Assembly (NCBI GenBank): GCA_021234155.1
Contig: JAJEKV010000168.1
Span: 429,352 to 493,351, forward strand
Length of the DNA: 64,000 bases
Direction: 5' to 3'
DNA from: Isoetes taiwanensis
Taxonomy: Eukaryota; Streptophyta; Lycopodiopsida; Isoetales; Isoetaceae
The translations under genes were made by a program, and so were the position numbers. The notes beneath the pieces are model-generated. The model searched no databases. It saw only the letters and a list, made by a program, of their open reading frames with translations, and was not told the DNA's origin. Position 1 is the first letter of the stretch. Each line of letters starts with the position of its first letter. This document shows positions 31,866-41,621 of the stretch, piece by piece.

Positions 31866-34033
31866 ATGGCTGCACCCAAATTTCCTACACTTCAAGCTTC
31901 TGCTCCAAGGGATGCGACTCTTTTTGGGTCTGTGTCTTTCTCAACGCCCACCTTTCGAGAGGCCCTTGTTGGTCCGAGTCGGGAAGTAGCGGAACGCCAC
32001 AAGCTTTACGAATTCTCACAAATGGAGCTCCCGGCCCCAAATCCGGCGCAATTGCAGCAGTTCATAGCTCACATCGTCAACAGCCCAGAAGGATTCGCTA
32101 CGGTGGTCGATGGCACCACAATTTTCAGCCTTTAATTTCTGAGGTATTCCGTATTCCTTTGCAAAAACCTTCTGTATCTTGGGCTGCTTTACAGGACATG
32201 GACGTCACTCAGTTCGGTGCTCCTGTTTATCAAGCCAACCAGCATCGCCTCACAAATATTGCAAAGTCACATGACACTTTTGTGAAGTTTCTGTGGCGCA
32301 AATTGCTTGGGTATTCCATCAAGAACACCCATATCAATAAGCCGTTTTATCATATAGTCATCACTGCCATCCACTCCAATCTCCATCTTGATTGGCCACA
32401 GCTGTTGTTCTACCGCCTTCTTCAAGAAGTCGACCGCATTCGGGCTACCCCCTCCTCTGTCTCTGAAGTTTCAGTGGGTGGCCATCTTCAGGCACTCATC
32501 TGTCATTATTTTCCTGTTCAGGAGAGCCCTTCCACTTCTCACGCCTCCACTCAGAAATCTCTGCATTCCCAGCATCAAAACCAACAGGCTGTCCCTTTAT
32601 GCCAGACTTCCCCTGGTCATGATCAAAACCGGACCACGCATGTCACTGTCTCCTCTTCCTCCACTGAAACCATACCTTCCACTTCCCGTCATGTCTCCCA
32701 ACAGTCTCAAACAAGGCAGCAACAGGGCTGGGCACCTCCAAATCCTCGCCAGCTTCTATATCAATTCCAGCAGGATGTTCAAGCTGCCGCCCTGCAATTA
32801 CAAGCATCACAGGACGCCCTCATGAATGGTGTTCAGGCATCCCTGGAGGCTTCCGATGCAGTTCAAAGAGACCTTCAAGCTGCCACTGCACAAGTTCAAA
32901 CCTTGGAGGCCACTCTTCAAGACAGGCACGCGGCTCTATTACAGGCCCGTGTCGATTTAAAAAATGCTCAGGATCAGATCAGCCTGCTTACAGATCAACA
33001 GGCTCAGCTCCAAACCACAATTCAGGATTTGTTGGAGCAAATTCAGACAAAAGACACCCTCCTGGGTGACAAGGAGAAAGACATTGCTAAGCTCGACACC
33101 TTGTACACGGAGCTCTCTCACCAATACCGCACTCAAGTTCATGACCTCACGGAGCTTGACGCTCGACTCACCTCCCTTGACGCTCAAATTTCCACGCTGA
33201 CCCTTCAGTTAACCTCCATCCAGGATCAGCTTTCGGAAGCTCAGAAACAGAAGGTCATCGATGACGCTGCGCTTGCCACGCTTCGACTCCAAACTCCAGA
33301 GCAATCCTCTTCACACGCCACGCTTCCTAATAAACGGGTCCGTGATCAGTCACGTCTTCTATTAGAAAAGGAGAACCGGATCCGAGACCTGGAACATCAG
33401 CTCCAGCAAGCAGTTCAATCTGCTGAAGAAGCTCAAAACAAACAGGAGGGATATATCGACATTGCTACCAACATCCCTGTGGACTTCTCTACTCCTTCCA
33501 GCTATCTTGACTATGTGGTGGCCCGACGGCACCTTTTCCTTTTGAAGTGGTATGCGGCCAATGGCAATGTTCATCAACAGTCACTCAAAAGTGCAGATTT
33601 CCTTCGGATCTGGCCGGATCTTTCTGTAGAAGACAAGGGTTTATTTTGTGCACTCTTAGTCTTTGATCAGCTTAATTCTGAAGATCCTGAATTAGTCATC
33701 TTCCGCGTTGTTCAGCCAATGGCTTATGTTTTTCATGACTTCTACCTGGCCGATCTCCATGATAAATTCCGAGATGAGGCCCATTGTGTTTTTCGAGGTA
33801 ACTCCAATGCTGCTTGGTTGTTATCGGCAACCAACCCATATTTCAAGGATCCTGCTCAGTCTCAGACTTTTGAACAGGAGTACATGCCTGAACTTGCTCA
33901 GCACTTACCTCTGTGGCAGGCTGAAACATTGGAACAGGTAAACAAAAATTTGGCGCATCCTGATGATCTTGAGTTCGCCCAAATCTATATGCAGCACTTG
34001 GGAGGCTACAATCAACTCCGTGGACTTCTGTAA
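31866..34033 (+). pseudogene. Post-pol coiled-coil ORF of element Z, first part
   Basis: The likely start is ATG at 31866 (MAAPKFPTLQASAPRD). About 88 codons later (near 32125) a 1-base loss shifts the frame, and the reading continues FQPLISEVFRIPLQKP in the frame that stays open to a TAA at 34031. Order: a globular N-terminal region (HDTFVKFLWRKL, FYHIVITAIHSNLHLDW), a Ser/Gln/Thr-rich linker, about 230 residues of heptad-like coiled coil (QTLEATLQDRHAALLQARVD), and a second globular region (YLDYVVARRHLFLLKWY, VQPMAYVFHDFYLADLHD). No signal peptide or membrane segment is visible. The position matches the extra ORF of Athila elements, but nothing here looks envelope-like. Confidence 0.65.
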
Positions 34034-35050
34034 AGCAAGACCATCCCAACAGGTTGGGTCAATCCTCTTGTCTATCAATTACTCTCTACTTCAGAGTGGG
34101 ACCATTGGTGTCGTGCTCTGGATCAGGATCTTGTAAGAGAATTCAGGGACATGGCTCTGCAACCCACGAACACAGGCATGCTTCCCTCTCCATATGCTTC
34201 CTTAGGAGTCCCTCCACGCCCACGGTTCCTCTCTTCTGACTGGCGTCTTCCCTTTTGGACGAAGGTCCTGGATGGCCACGCTGGGTCGACTCCGCCTCAG
34301 ATCTCGACGGATCTCCGGTGGGATCCCAGATTTGTCAGACGCTCCAATTGGGAGGATAATGCCACCTTGGATACTACTGAGAATTGGATTTATATCGGTA
34401 ATGAGCGTGGTTGGCAACGACTTGCTGATGCTTTGCATGGTCTTGACACCTTCTTGCAGAATGCCGCCACCTCACCAGACCCTTCAGTCCACCGTCAAGC
34501 TGGTTTTTGTGCTGCTCTTAAATGCATACTGCTCAGCTCCTTAAATCGGCAGCGTCCAATCTTTCACTGCAATCCGAATGCCAGCGTCAGTGCCTTCGGT
34601 CTCCAGACCTGCCTACTCATGGAGTGCCAGTTTGTACCTTCGGACGCCCATGCTGCCCTAGAAGACATGGTGCGCTCTCACTTCCTCATTGATGCCGATC
34701 CTGCCCTTGGGCTCAACACTCCTGACGCACTTCAAACACGCCAGGACCTCATTGCTCATTACCATAATGGCGCCCGTCCTCATTCCCGTGAGGATCACTT
34801 TCAGACTGCTGGTTTCCCGCCCTCGGAGGCACTTCCTCCCTTTCTTCAGACTGAGTGTCGTTTGGTGGGGGGGAGTGTTAGTCCTGTGCCTCCTGGTACA
34901 GGACTATTCATGCATTCGACGGACCAAGTCAAGGCCAAGAACCCACAACCAGACGCGGGTCAGTCGTCAAAAGCTCAGCAGAAGACCAAGCAGCAGACCA
35001 CGCAGTCAAAGCCTGCGTCCGTCAACAAGAGGCGGCGCTCAGACAAGTGA
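34034..35050 (+). pseudogene. Post-pol ORF of element Z, second part, ending in the LTR
   Basis: After the single TAA the same frame stays open for 338 more codons, with sensible sequence from the first codon (TIPTGWVNPLVYQLL, EWDHWCRALDQD). The stop therefore splits one protein of about 1,050 residues. The reading crosses the polypurine tract and continues 58 codons into LTR-C, finishing with a Gln/Lys-rich tail and NKRRRSDK, a nuclear-localisation-like end. The frame ends in TGA at 35050. Whether the stop is a mutation or a readthrough site cannot be told from one copy; Y has lost this region. Confidence 0.6.
34864..34875 (+). other. Polypurine tract of element Z
   Basis: GGTGGGGGGGAG directly precedes LTR-C and would prime plus-strand DNA synthesis. 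It is also part of the coding frame (Gly-Gly-Ser). Confidence 0.85.
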
Positions 35051-35469
35051 GGGCCCGTCACCGCCCGCGTCAGCGTCAGCGTGATTCTAGGCACTTCAAG
35101 AGGCACCGCCAGCATTCCTGCAAATCAGGCCTCCTTCCAGGAGTCGGCACCGAGATCAGTCAGAGTGTCTATATTGGGCCAAAGGCCATTGTACTATATA
35201 TATGAGTAGAGCTAGCACATGAGTTTTTAGATAAGTTTTGAGTCTTGTCTCACTTCAGTTTTCTCTCGGTTGCGAGAGCTCATGTATCATCATCATTGAT
35301 ATCAAGGAAGCTTATCATTTTGATCTCATTGTTCTCTTTTCTTCTGTTTTCTCTTTCTTGTTCTCTTCTTGCAAATCCCGCGTGACATAGTCCCCGAATT
35401 CTCCTGTTAGATCCACGGGTCCTCACAGAGGGCTGTCTTGCAGGAGTTCCCGAATCCAGACCCCAAACA
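34876..35469 (+). mobile_element. LTR-C, 3' LTR of Z
   Basis: TGTTAG...AAACA, 594 bp, with a TATA-like CTATATATATGAG near 35194. It begins after the polypurine tract and ends at the AGTAA duplication. Its first ~175 bases encode the C-terminus of the post-pol ORF. Confidence 0.95.
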
Positions 35470-35474
35470 AGTAA
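35470..35474 (+). repeat. Target site duplication of element Z, right
   Basis: AGTAA, one mismatch to AGTCA at 16262-16266. Gag coding of Y resumes at the next base. Confidence 0.8.
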
Positions 35475-36340
35475 GCAAGGGATTTTGCGGATCGTCTACA
35501 CATTCTCGTCAGTAAACTCCAGGAGTACCCCACGCAGAGCCCGATTCTTGTCTGGTTTCTGCAGGGCCTTCCTCCTGCCATTCGACTCATGACAGAATAC
35601 CTGCGTCCAAAGTCTCTGGAGCAGGCCATTGAACTGGTCAATCACTCGGTCAATATTTCTTCTCGAGGTGTTGCTCTCACGGAACTCCCTTTCATGCCAC
35701 CCGTCATGGTTCCACAAAATTCTGTTCAGCCTCAGCAGACAAATCCACAACGCTCCCAGATCTGGTGTCATATTTGTAAATATCAAGGCCATCTGGCAAA
35801 TGAATGCAACTCCTCCAATGGACCTCCTCATTGTAAAAGGTGCAATATGTGCAACCACGCAACGGAAGAATGCACTCGTTCTCATCCTACACCCTTCAGG
35901 AACAAAATGGTTTTTCAAGTCCAGACCACGCCTCAACAACAACAGTCATATCAGCCTCAGCAATATCAACCTCAACAACCGTAGCAGTATCAACAAACGC
36001 AGCAATCTCAGCAGCCACAGGGACAAGGTAACCGTCCTCCATTTGATTCTTCAAAGGCTCAATGTTATCATTGTCATGAATGGGGTCACACCACCACGGC
36101 GTATCCTCAAATTCCTCAAGTTCAAGTCCAACTTCCAGGTTCAAATCAACCAGCTTCAGTACGTCTCATGGCTTATCAACTCTGGGTGGCCAACGGTAAA
36201 CAGGGCCCTCGTCCTGTTTTGAGGAAGCTCCCTCGGCCGCCTCAACAACAGCGACCTCAGCAGGCCGCATCTACCTCCACTCCTATGGATCAACAAGCCC
36301 AAGAGGAGATTTATCAGGCACTGAACCCTCCAGTCTAGCA
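35475..36340 (+). pseudogene. Element Y gag, C-terminal part
   Basis: This continues from 16266 with ARDFADRLHIL and carries three CCHC knuckles in a row: CHICKYQGHLANEC, CKRCNMCNHATEEC and CYHCHEWGHTTTAY. The last Cys of the third is changed to Tyr. A Gln-rich stretch lies between knuckles 2 and 3 and contains a TAG at 35983. Another TAG near 36337 replaces a codon that is open in Z. So Y is also dead. Confidence 0.88.
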
Positions 36341-36344
36341 GTCC

Positions 36345-37394
36345 AATTGGGTTGGTCTCGTCACAGGTCACACACGGGCTTCACGCCCTTTGACCATCAT
36401 CCCTCACGACACGCAACCCGCCTTTGCTGTGGAAATAGTTCCTCATGATGATGATAAAAAAGTTCACTTCGTGCCTGATCTTGACAAACTCATGCCTCAC
36501 GTCATGCCTAAAGTGAGACAAAAGATTCTGAAACTCATGCAGGCTGTGGAAGGTCGCACACTGGCAAATGTTCATCCCACCACTAGAGCTCAGCAGCGTC
36601 AGGCAGTGCCGTCATCATCTACTGGCACACGCTCTCAACCGTATCCCAATATTGCTGCTGAGGTAGAGCTTCTCAAAGAAGTCTCCACTTCTTTACCACA
36701 GACCCCAGCTCCACTGGACCCTGCGGACCCCTTCTCACATGTTCCTTTGGAACTTCAGGAAGAACTCGCCAAGATCAAGATTCCCTTGAGCCTGACGACC
36801 ATTTTGAAACTCTATCCGGCTCTCAAAGATCAGTTACCTCTTCCCACGGTTCTGGTTGGAGCTGTTGCGACCTCAACACCCACGGTGCATGCCACGGTGG
36901 GCAATCAGCACATCAATCATGTCCAAATTGATGGTGGTAGTGCCGTCAATCTTATTACTGATAAACTCAGGAAGCAATTGGGCATCAAACAATTATACCG
37001 TGCCCCTTATGACATCAAGTTGGCAAATGGACATATCACGCGCCCTCAAGGTGTCACTCCTCTTCTCCATATCAGCATTGGTGATCTCAAATTCCCATTG
37101 GAATTTGGTGTTTGGAAAGCTGGAGAAGATCCGGGTGATTATGAAATGCTGGTTGGACGACCTTTTCTCTGCCAAGCTAAGAGTATTCATTACTGGGCCA
37201 CGGACCAACTTGTTATCACTGATGGACATCTCAATGCCACAATGGATTTGGAAACTGGCAAATTGATCTCTGTCGAGAATGCAGAACCTTCAATCTCAGA
37301 CACTAAGCACAAAATATTTATCATGTTCAAGCTCCACCCGCGGGTCTGCCTCTTTCCTCCTACCCGGAGTATGCGGATCCTTGGAGGGAGATGA
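36345..37394 (+). pseudogene. Element Y protease region
   Basis: The open frame 36390-37394 matches the protease ORF of Z along its length, including DPFSHVPLELQEELAKIKIP, HVQIDGGSAVNLITDKLRK and YEMLVGRPFLCQAKS. The D-G-G active site is conserved between the two copies. A frame change near its end (after SISDT) differs from Z. Confidence 0.85.
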
Positions 37395-37900
37395 CGCTGG
37401 ATCAGGACCAGGCTGTGGCTGCTCTCTTGGACCCGTACCTGGCTTCCTGCAATCGCATTCAACGTCTTGATCATTTTTCAGACAGCACCCCTTCTTCGGA
37501 GACTGTTGACGTTAATGCCGTCATGAAACAACCCTTGCTTGATGACACTCAGCAGCCTTTCTTCTTCACTACTCAAAATGCTGCTCCTCCCGTCATGCTT
37601 CAACCTCCTGCTCATCAGGTTCAGGACACGGAGGTCGTTCCTCATATTCAAACTCCAGAAGTGGAAATCGTGGACATTGGTAACAATCAACCGGTCCGAT
37701 TAGCTGCTCATGTTCCATCCACCTATAAAGCACGAGCAGTGGCGCTATTCAAGAAGTTCAAACATATTTTTGCTTGGAGTTACAAAGACCTTCGAGGTAT
37801 CAAACAAGAGTTGGGGGAACTCACCATTCCTACCAAACCTGATGCACGACTGTGCCCCTATAGGCATTTTCAAAGTGAATATCGAGATGGTGGATGGTAA
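37391..37900 (+). pseudogene. Element Y pol N-terminus, truncated
   Basis: The frame MTLDQDQAVAALLDPYLASC to FKKFKHIFAWSYKDLRG matches the segment before RT in Z, without the stop that Z has at this Tyr. Similarity to Z ends near 37860, shortly before the first RT motif, and the frame closes after YRDGGW. No RT, integrase or 3' LTR of Y follows, so the rest of Y and of X has been deleted. Confidence 0.8.
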
Positions 37901-38970
37901 AGTCGAAATTGGACTATTTAGTACTACTTGATTCTATAACTAGTGGTTGGTCATGCTTGGAGCATGAAGTGTACCTTTGCTCTTACACGTTGTAAGTGGT
38001 GTACATGGCCTTCAATGTATGTACATGTCTATATATAACATTATTGATTCGGTGTTTGCCTCTTGCATTGTAGTAAATGGTGGAATTGGCTGAGAATACT
38101 GTTAAGTCTACAGTCGAAGTAGGCAATGGGGTTGGCGAATGCTCGGAGGTTCATGATACCCATGAACCCTTAAAAAAAAGGCAGACCACTAGTCAGGGGT
38201 GTAAGCTGGCCATAAAAAGGGGCAACCCTCAAGAGTATAAGCGAAAGCAAATAGCCTCGCGCATGTCATCGTATAGGACGCGCGCTTCCCTAACAATGGC
38301 AAAAAAATTGCAAGAGCACACCGATATGTTCTTGCAAGAATTAGACAAAATGTCTAAAGATGTAGTCACTCTTTCAACCAACACTAAAAGGCATACTGCG
38401 CAATTAACTCGTCTCCATCGACTACTATAGATCGTTGAGGCCAAAGATGCTGTCATGAATGCGTTATTAGTAGGAGAGTTCTAAGTGCCTAAGTCAATGG
38501 ACTCTACGTAATCTTGCTACTATTGCAATAGACCTACCATACAATACATATATATGCACAATAGGCATGTCCTTATGTATCGTCTGATCTTGACTATGAG
38601 TCTGACCTTGTCTATGAGTTGTGATAATTGTGTCATTCAAGTGAAAAACAAAAAAATGCCATCGTTGTTGTTGTCCTATTTCGTAATATTAAGGAATGAA
38701 TTATGCCAATACTAACACCCTTGTTTTAATTTCAGGCACACAATTACTTTCTTACTTGACGTCGCGTAGGGATGTGATTTTAGAGGAAGCGAATACATGT
38801 AAGTTCTCCCATGTCAACTTAATAGAAACCTCTTCATGCTCACAGTATTGTGAGTTGGTTAACTACAACAAACCTACCATACAATACCTATATGCACAAC
38901 GAACACATGTACGTTCTTCTCCTATGCCAGTTAAGTGGAAGCCTCCCACAACAGTGTGGATTGATTAAAT
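37901..38970 (+). other. Spacer with a 117-codon ORF, unassigned
   Basis: The ORF 38077-38430 encodes a basic, helical protein (YKRKQIASRMSSYRTRASLT, LQEHTDMFLQELDKMSKDV) of no known family. It ends shortly before simple AT-rich sequence. A second short frame at 38696-38968 is less convincing. The motif CCTACCATACAATAC...TATGCACAA occurs twice (near 38534 and 38872), a diverged local duplication. The region may be the 5' part of the Helitron-like gene that follows. Confidence 0.35.
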
Positions 38971-40545
38971 ATGGTTGATAACCTACCAAACTCCAATGAA
39001 GATCACGTAAAAATTAGTGGTGCACGATCTTACGTAAATCTAAGGGCGATAGCAAGAGAACGAGCTAGACAACATCAATCTGGAATACTAGAGGATCGGG
39101 GCCGTAGTGTACCAATAATAGATTATAGGGAGGGGAATCATCAAATTGAAAGAGAAGGTATGCAAACCTGAGTGACCGAGCTAGAGAGATAGCACGAGAG
39201 AGAGCAAGATAATGGTCAAGACAACGTCAGGGCGGTTGATGACCTGCATGAAGTTCCTTCCCATGCAACTAGAGCTGGACCAAGTCCTACTACTTCAACT
39301 CTCACTATGGCAATGCCCAATGGAATTGTGTTATTCAAAAAATCGCCACTAGTTACAGGTGATGCCTCTACACTACACGTGTTACCTATCGATGCATTCA
39401 ATGGGTCACCAGAAATTGTGGGTGGGGTTGGAATAGCTGGCACAATGCAAGACATACCATCAACCAATTTAAATGAGTGCTTGGATAGTTCAGCACCAGT
39501 CGTCGGTGAGAGCCACACATATAGAGATGACCGATATGCAAGGTTGAGCGACGAAGACGAGGTGCGTCAGACGAAGAGGATGTTATGCCAACCTAGCTGA
39601 TGAAGAGAGGGCCCATATATGCCTAAGGGATAGAGAATGTCATACTGGCACATATGACCTAGATACCTCATCCCCCTGTCCACTTTGGCAAGCCCGTGCA
39701 CATCATGTGAGATTGGCAATCAGCCGAACATTCATGATGTGCATGTGGACTGAACGTTGCATGTATTGCCACATACCATTGTTTAACGTCGAACAAGATG
39801 GATTTTGCTGTAACAAGGGTAGGTGGCTACTCCCACAGTTATATTTTTTGCCTAGTGCATTGGCTAATTTATATGCCATGCCGGGTTCAACCGACTGTGT
39901 AGGAAGATAAATAAACTATTCTGTTTTAGTGTGCTTGGTGTCGATAGAAGGTTTGTCGATTTAGATTACCCATCACTGCAATCACGGGGCATACGTATCA
40001 CCGTTTGCTCCCAACGAGAGACACGGGACATCCAATGCATGGGTACATATATGATGATGCACAATGCTACACACAAGCGGGGCTTCAAAGCGTGCCATTC
40101 CAGTGGGTTTCCTAGACCGAATAAATCCATTCATTGTAAAACTTCGAACAATTGGAAGCATGAATGTGCCTTCGGCATATATTACACTTGAAGGTATAAT
40201 CGACGAAGAAGAAATGGCAGCCATTGCAGAGGTTAATAACATCCATGTTGCGTTCCGAGTTGTGGGATTCTGGGCTCAGAATGAAGGTGAACCGACTTTC
40301 ATGAATATTCTTGATCCCATGTACGAACCTTTGCAGTATCTACTCCTCTTTCCATATAGTACACCGGGATGGGGTTCGAGGAATGAACATGGTCTAACAC
40401 AGTTACAGTGGTACAGATCAAGACTATTGCATGAGGATAGATTCCTTCGACTTGGTCGTTTATGTGGGGAGTACCTAGTGGAGATGTACTCCAGAGTCGC
40501 GGATGCGTCTAAATTACTTCAGAACTTCTGCCTTTCGGAATAGAA
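38971..40545 (+). pseudogene. Autonomous Helitron Rep-helicase N-terminal relic
   Basis: Several plus-strand frames together resemble the Helitron_like_N region. NLRAIARERARQHQ and RERARQ repeats come first; a segment near 39690-39900 with MYCHIPLFNVEQDGFCCNKG follows. Then a 159-codon frame (40064-40543) has NILDPMYEPLQYLLLFPYST, GLTQLQWYRSRLLHEDRFLR and GRLCGEYLVEMYSRVADA. The last blocks (LLFPYG..GW, YY..RL, R.GRL...Y.VD.Y...E) are diagnostic. The HUH nuclease and helicase domains are missing after 40545. Frameshifts occur near 39600, 39900 and 40060. It is not evidently linked to Helitrons 1 and 2. Confidence 0.7.
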
Positions 40546-41068
40546 GAATTCAGTACGACGAGGACTACTCTGAACGGGAAAATAATGATCATAGTGACGT
40601 TATATTGCTTCGTCATTCCTAGGTTGGGTAGAAGCATGAAAGGGTGATTGAATTTTTTTGTATATTGATGTAAAAATTTGAACTGGGTTAAAGTGTTTGT
40701 AATGTACATTTTGAATTTTACATGGAGTTGCCTATCATTAATAAAGGCGGTTGACGTACAATATTCTCCATAATTATACCAAATCCTCCCGAAATCTTGT
40801 ACTAGCTTCTCTATCAATAAAATCTAAATATCTTGCCTGCGAAAAAAAAAAAAAACTTTGGCGCACATTTTGAACTTTCCTCAATCGATCAAACATGGCT
40901 CCGGATTCTACCTCAACGAAAACTTGGCCCGAATCGATTATAGCTGCTCCTAAATCGAATGCATTTCAAGAAACAAATGTATCTTGAAGAAATTGAAATC
41001 CCTTTACTTCAAGCAGTAATACAAATCCCTTCAAGCAGTAATACAAATCTGGTTAATAATCTGATTTT
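40546..41068. other. Spacer, no gene
   Basis: AT-rich sequence with a short A tract at 40843-40855. Nothing coding is recognised. A GTGCAG near 41071-41076 could be a splice acceptor for the transposase-like gene that starts there. Confidence 0.5.
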
Positions 41069-41621
41069 TTGTGCAGGATGTTGTATCCCCTTTCTGCAGA
41101 ATGGATCGATGTCTTAAAGCACCAGTTGAAGAAGAAACTATGGAAGAAGGATTGGACTCTCATGCAAGCACTTCGAGGTCAGCATCGGGTTCAGATTTCA
41201 ATCCTCATGTTGATGAAGTTTTGGAAAGCACTGTTACAAGCAGGCAAAGAAAATCGAAACAGAGGGTTTGTAGGGGTGATGACAAAGCCAATTAGAAGAA
41301 AGGTGAATGCTTCTGTAAATCTCATAATGAATGAGGTATCTAATTTGTCTTTAAAACAGCAAAGTATATTTGCAAGAAGATTATTGCAGGACAAAAGATT
41401 GCAATTCCTATTTGAGCCAGTCATTGGAAGGCCTCAAGAGGCTATCGTGAAAACAGATCTGGTAAAGAATTTAAAGGATGGCCTCCAAGACGTCAAAAAT
41501 GCAAATAGCAATAACAGACTTGCCGCAAAGCATTCTGTACTATCGATGGTGGTTGGAGAGGAAGGAGAATTACAGAAGACTTCACTAGCAGCTAAGTTGC
41601 TGAAAATACATCCTAGAAATA
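41069..41621 (+). pseudogene. Transposase-like gene, 5' part (split by Helitron 2)
   Basis: An acidic start (RCLKAPVEEETMEEGLDSHA) lies in one frame and, after a 1-base shift near 41280, the frame continues RRKVNASVNLIMNEVSNLSL and HSVLSMVVGEEGELQKTSLA to HPRN at 41621. Removing Helitron 2 joins this in phase to MKLGVERRKR at 44448. It belongs to a family of eukaryotic repeat genes recognised by their C-terminal blocks (see 44448-46433). The exact superfamily is unassigned. Confidence 0.6.

Larger units (their letters stand above)
16267..35469 (+). mobile_element. Athila-like LTR retrotransposon Z, nested in Y
   Basis: The element is bounded by two 594-bp LTRs (B and C) that differ at about ten positions by eye. 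It has a tRNA-Asp-like PBS, gag, protease, RT, RNase H, integrase, a post-pol long ORF and a polypurine tract. A 5-bp duplication flanks it. Total length is 19.2 kb, of which about 8.3 kb is a later insertion (22409-30665), leaving about 10.9 kb, normal for Athila-type elements. Stops and frameshifts in gag, RT and RNase H show that the copy is now defective. It lies inside gag of Y, a member of the same family. Confidence 0.93.

Noticed and set aside
31730-32110. First ~130 codons of the 767-codon frame
   Set aside because: Here the protein-like sequence is in the other frame (from ATG 31866); this part is out of phase and low-complexity.
34876-35050. A retroviral envelope in element Z
   Set aside because: The position would allow it, but no signal peptide, membrane segment or fusion-like features are visible.
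40843-40855. Poly(A) tract as the end of a retroposed transcript
   Set aside because: Only 13 A's, with no gene body, AATAAA placement or target duplication that fits.
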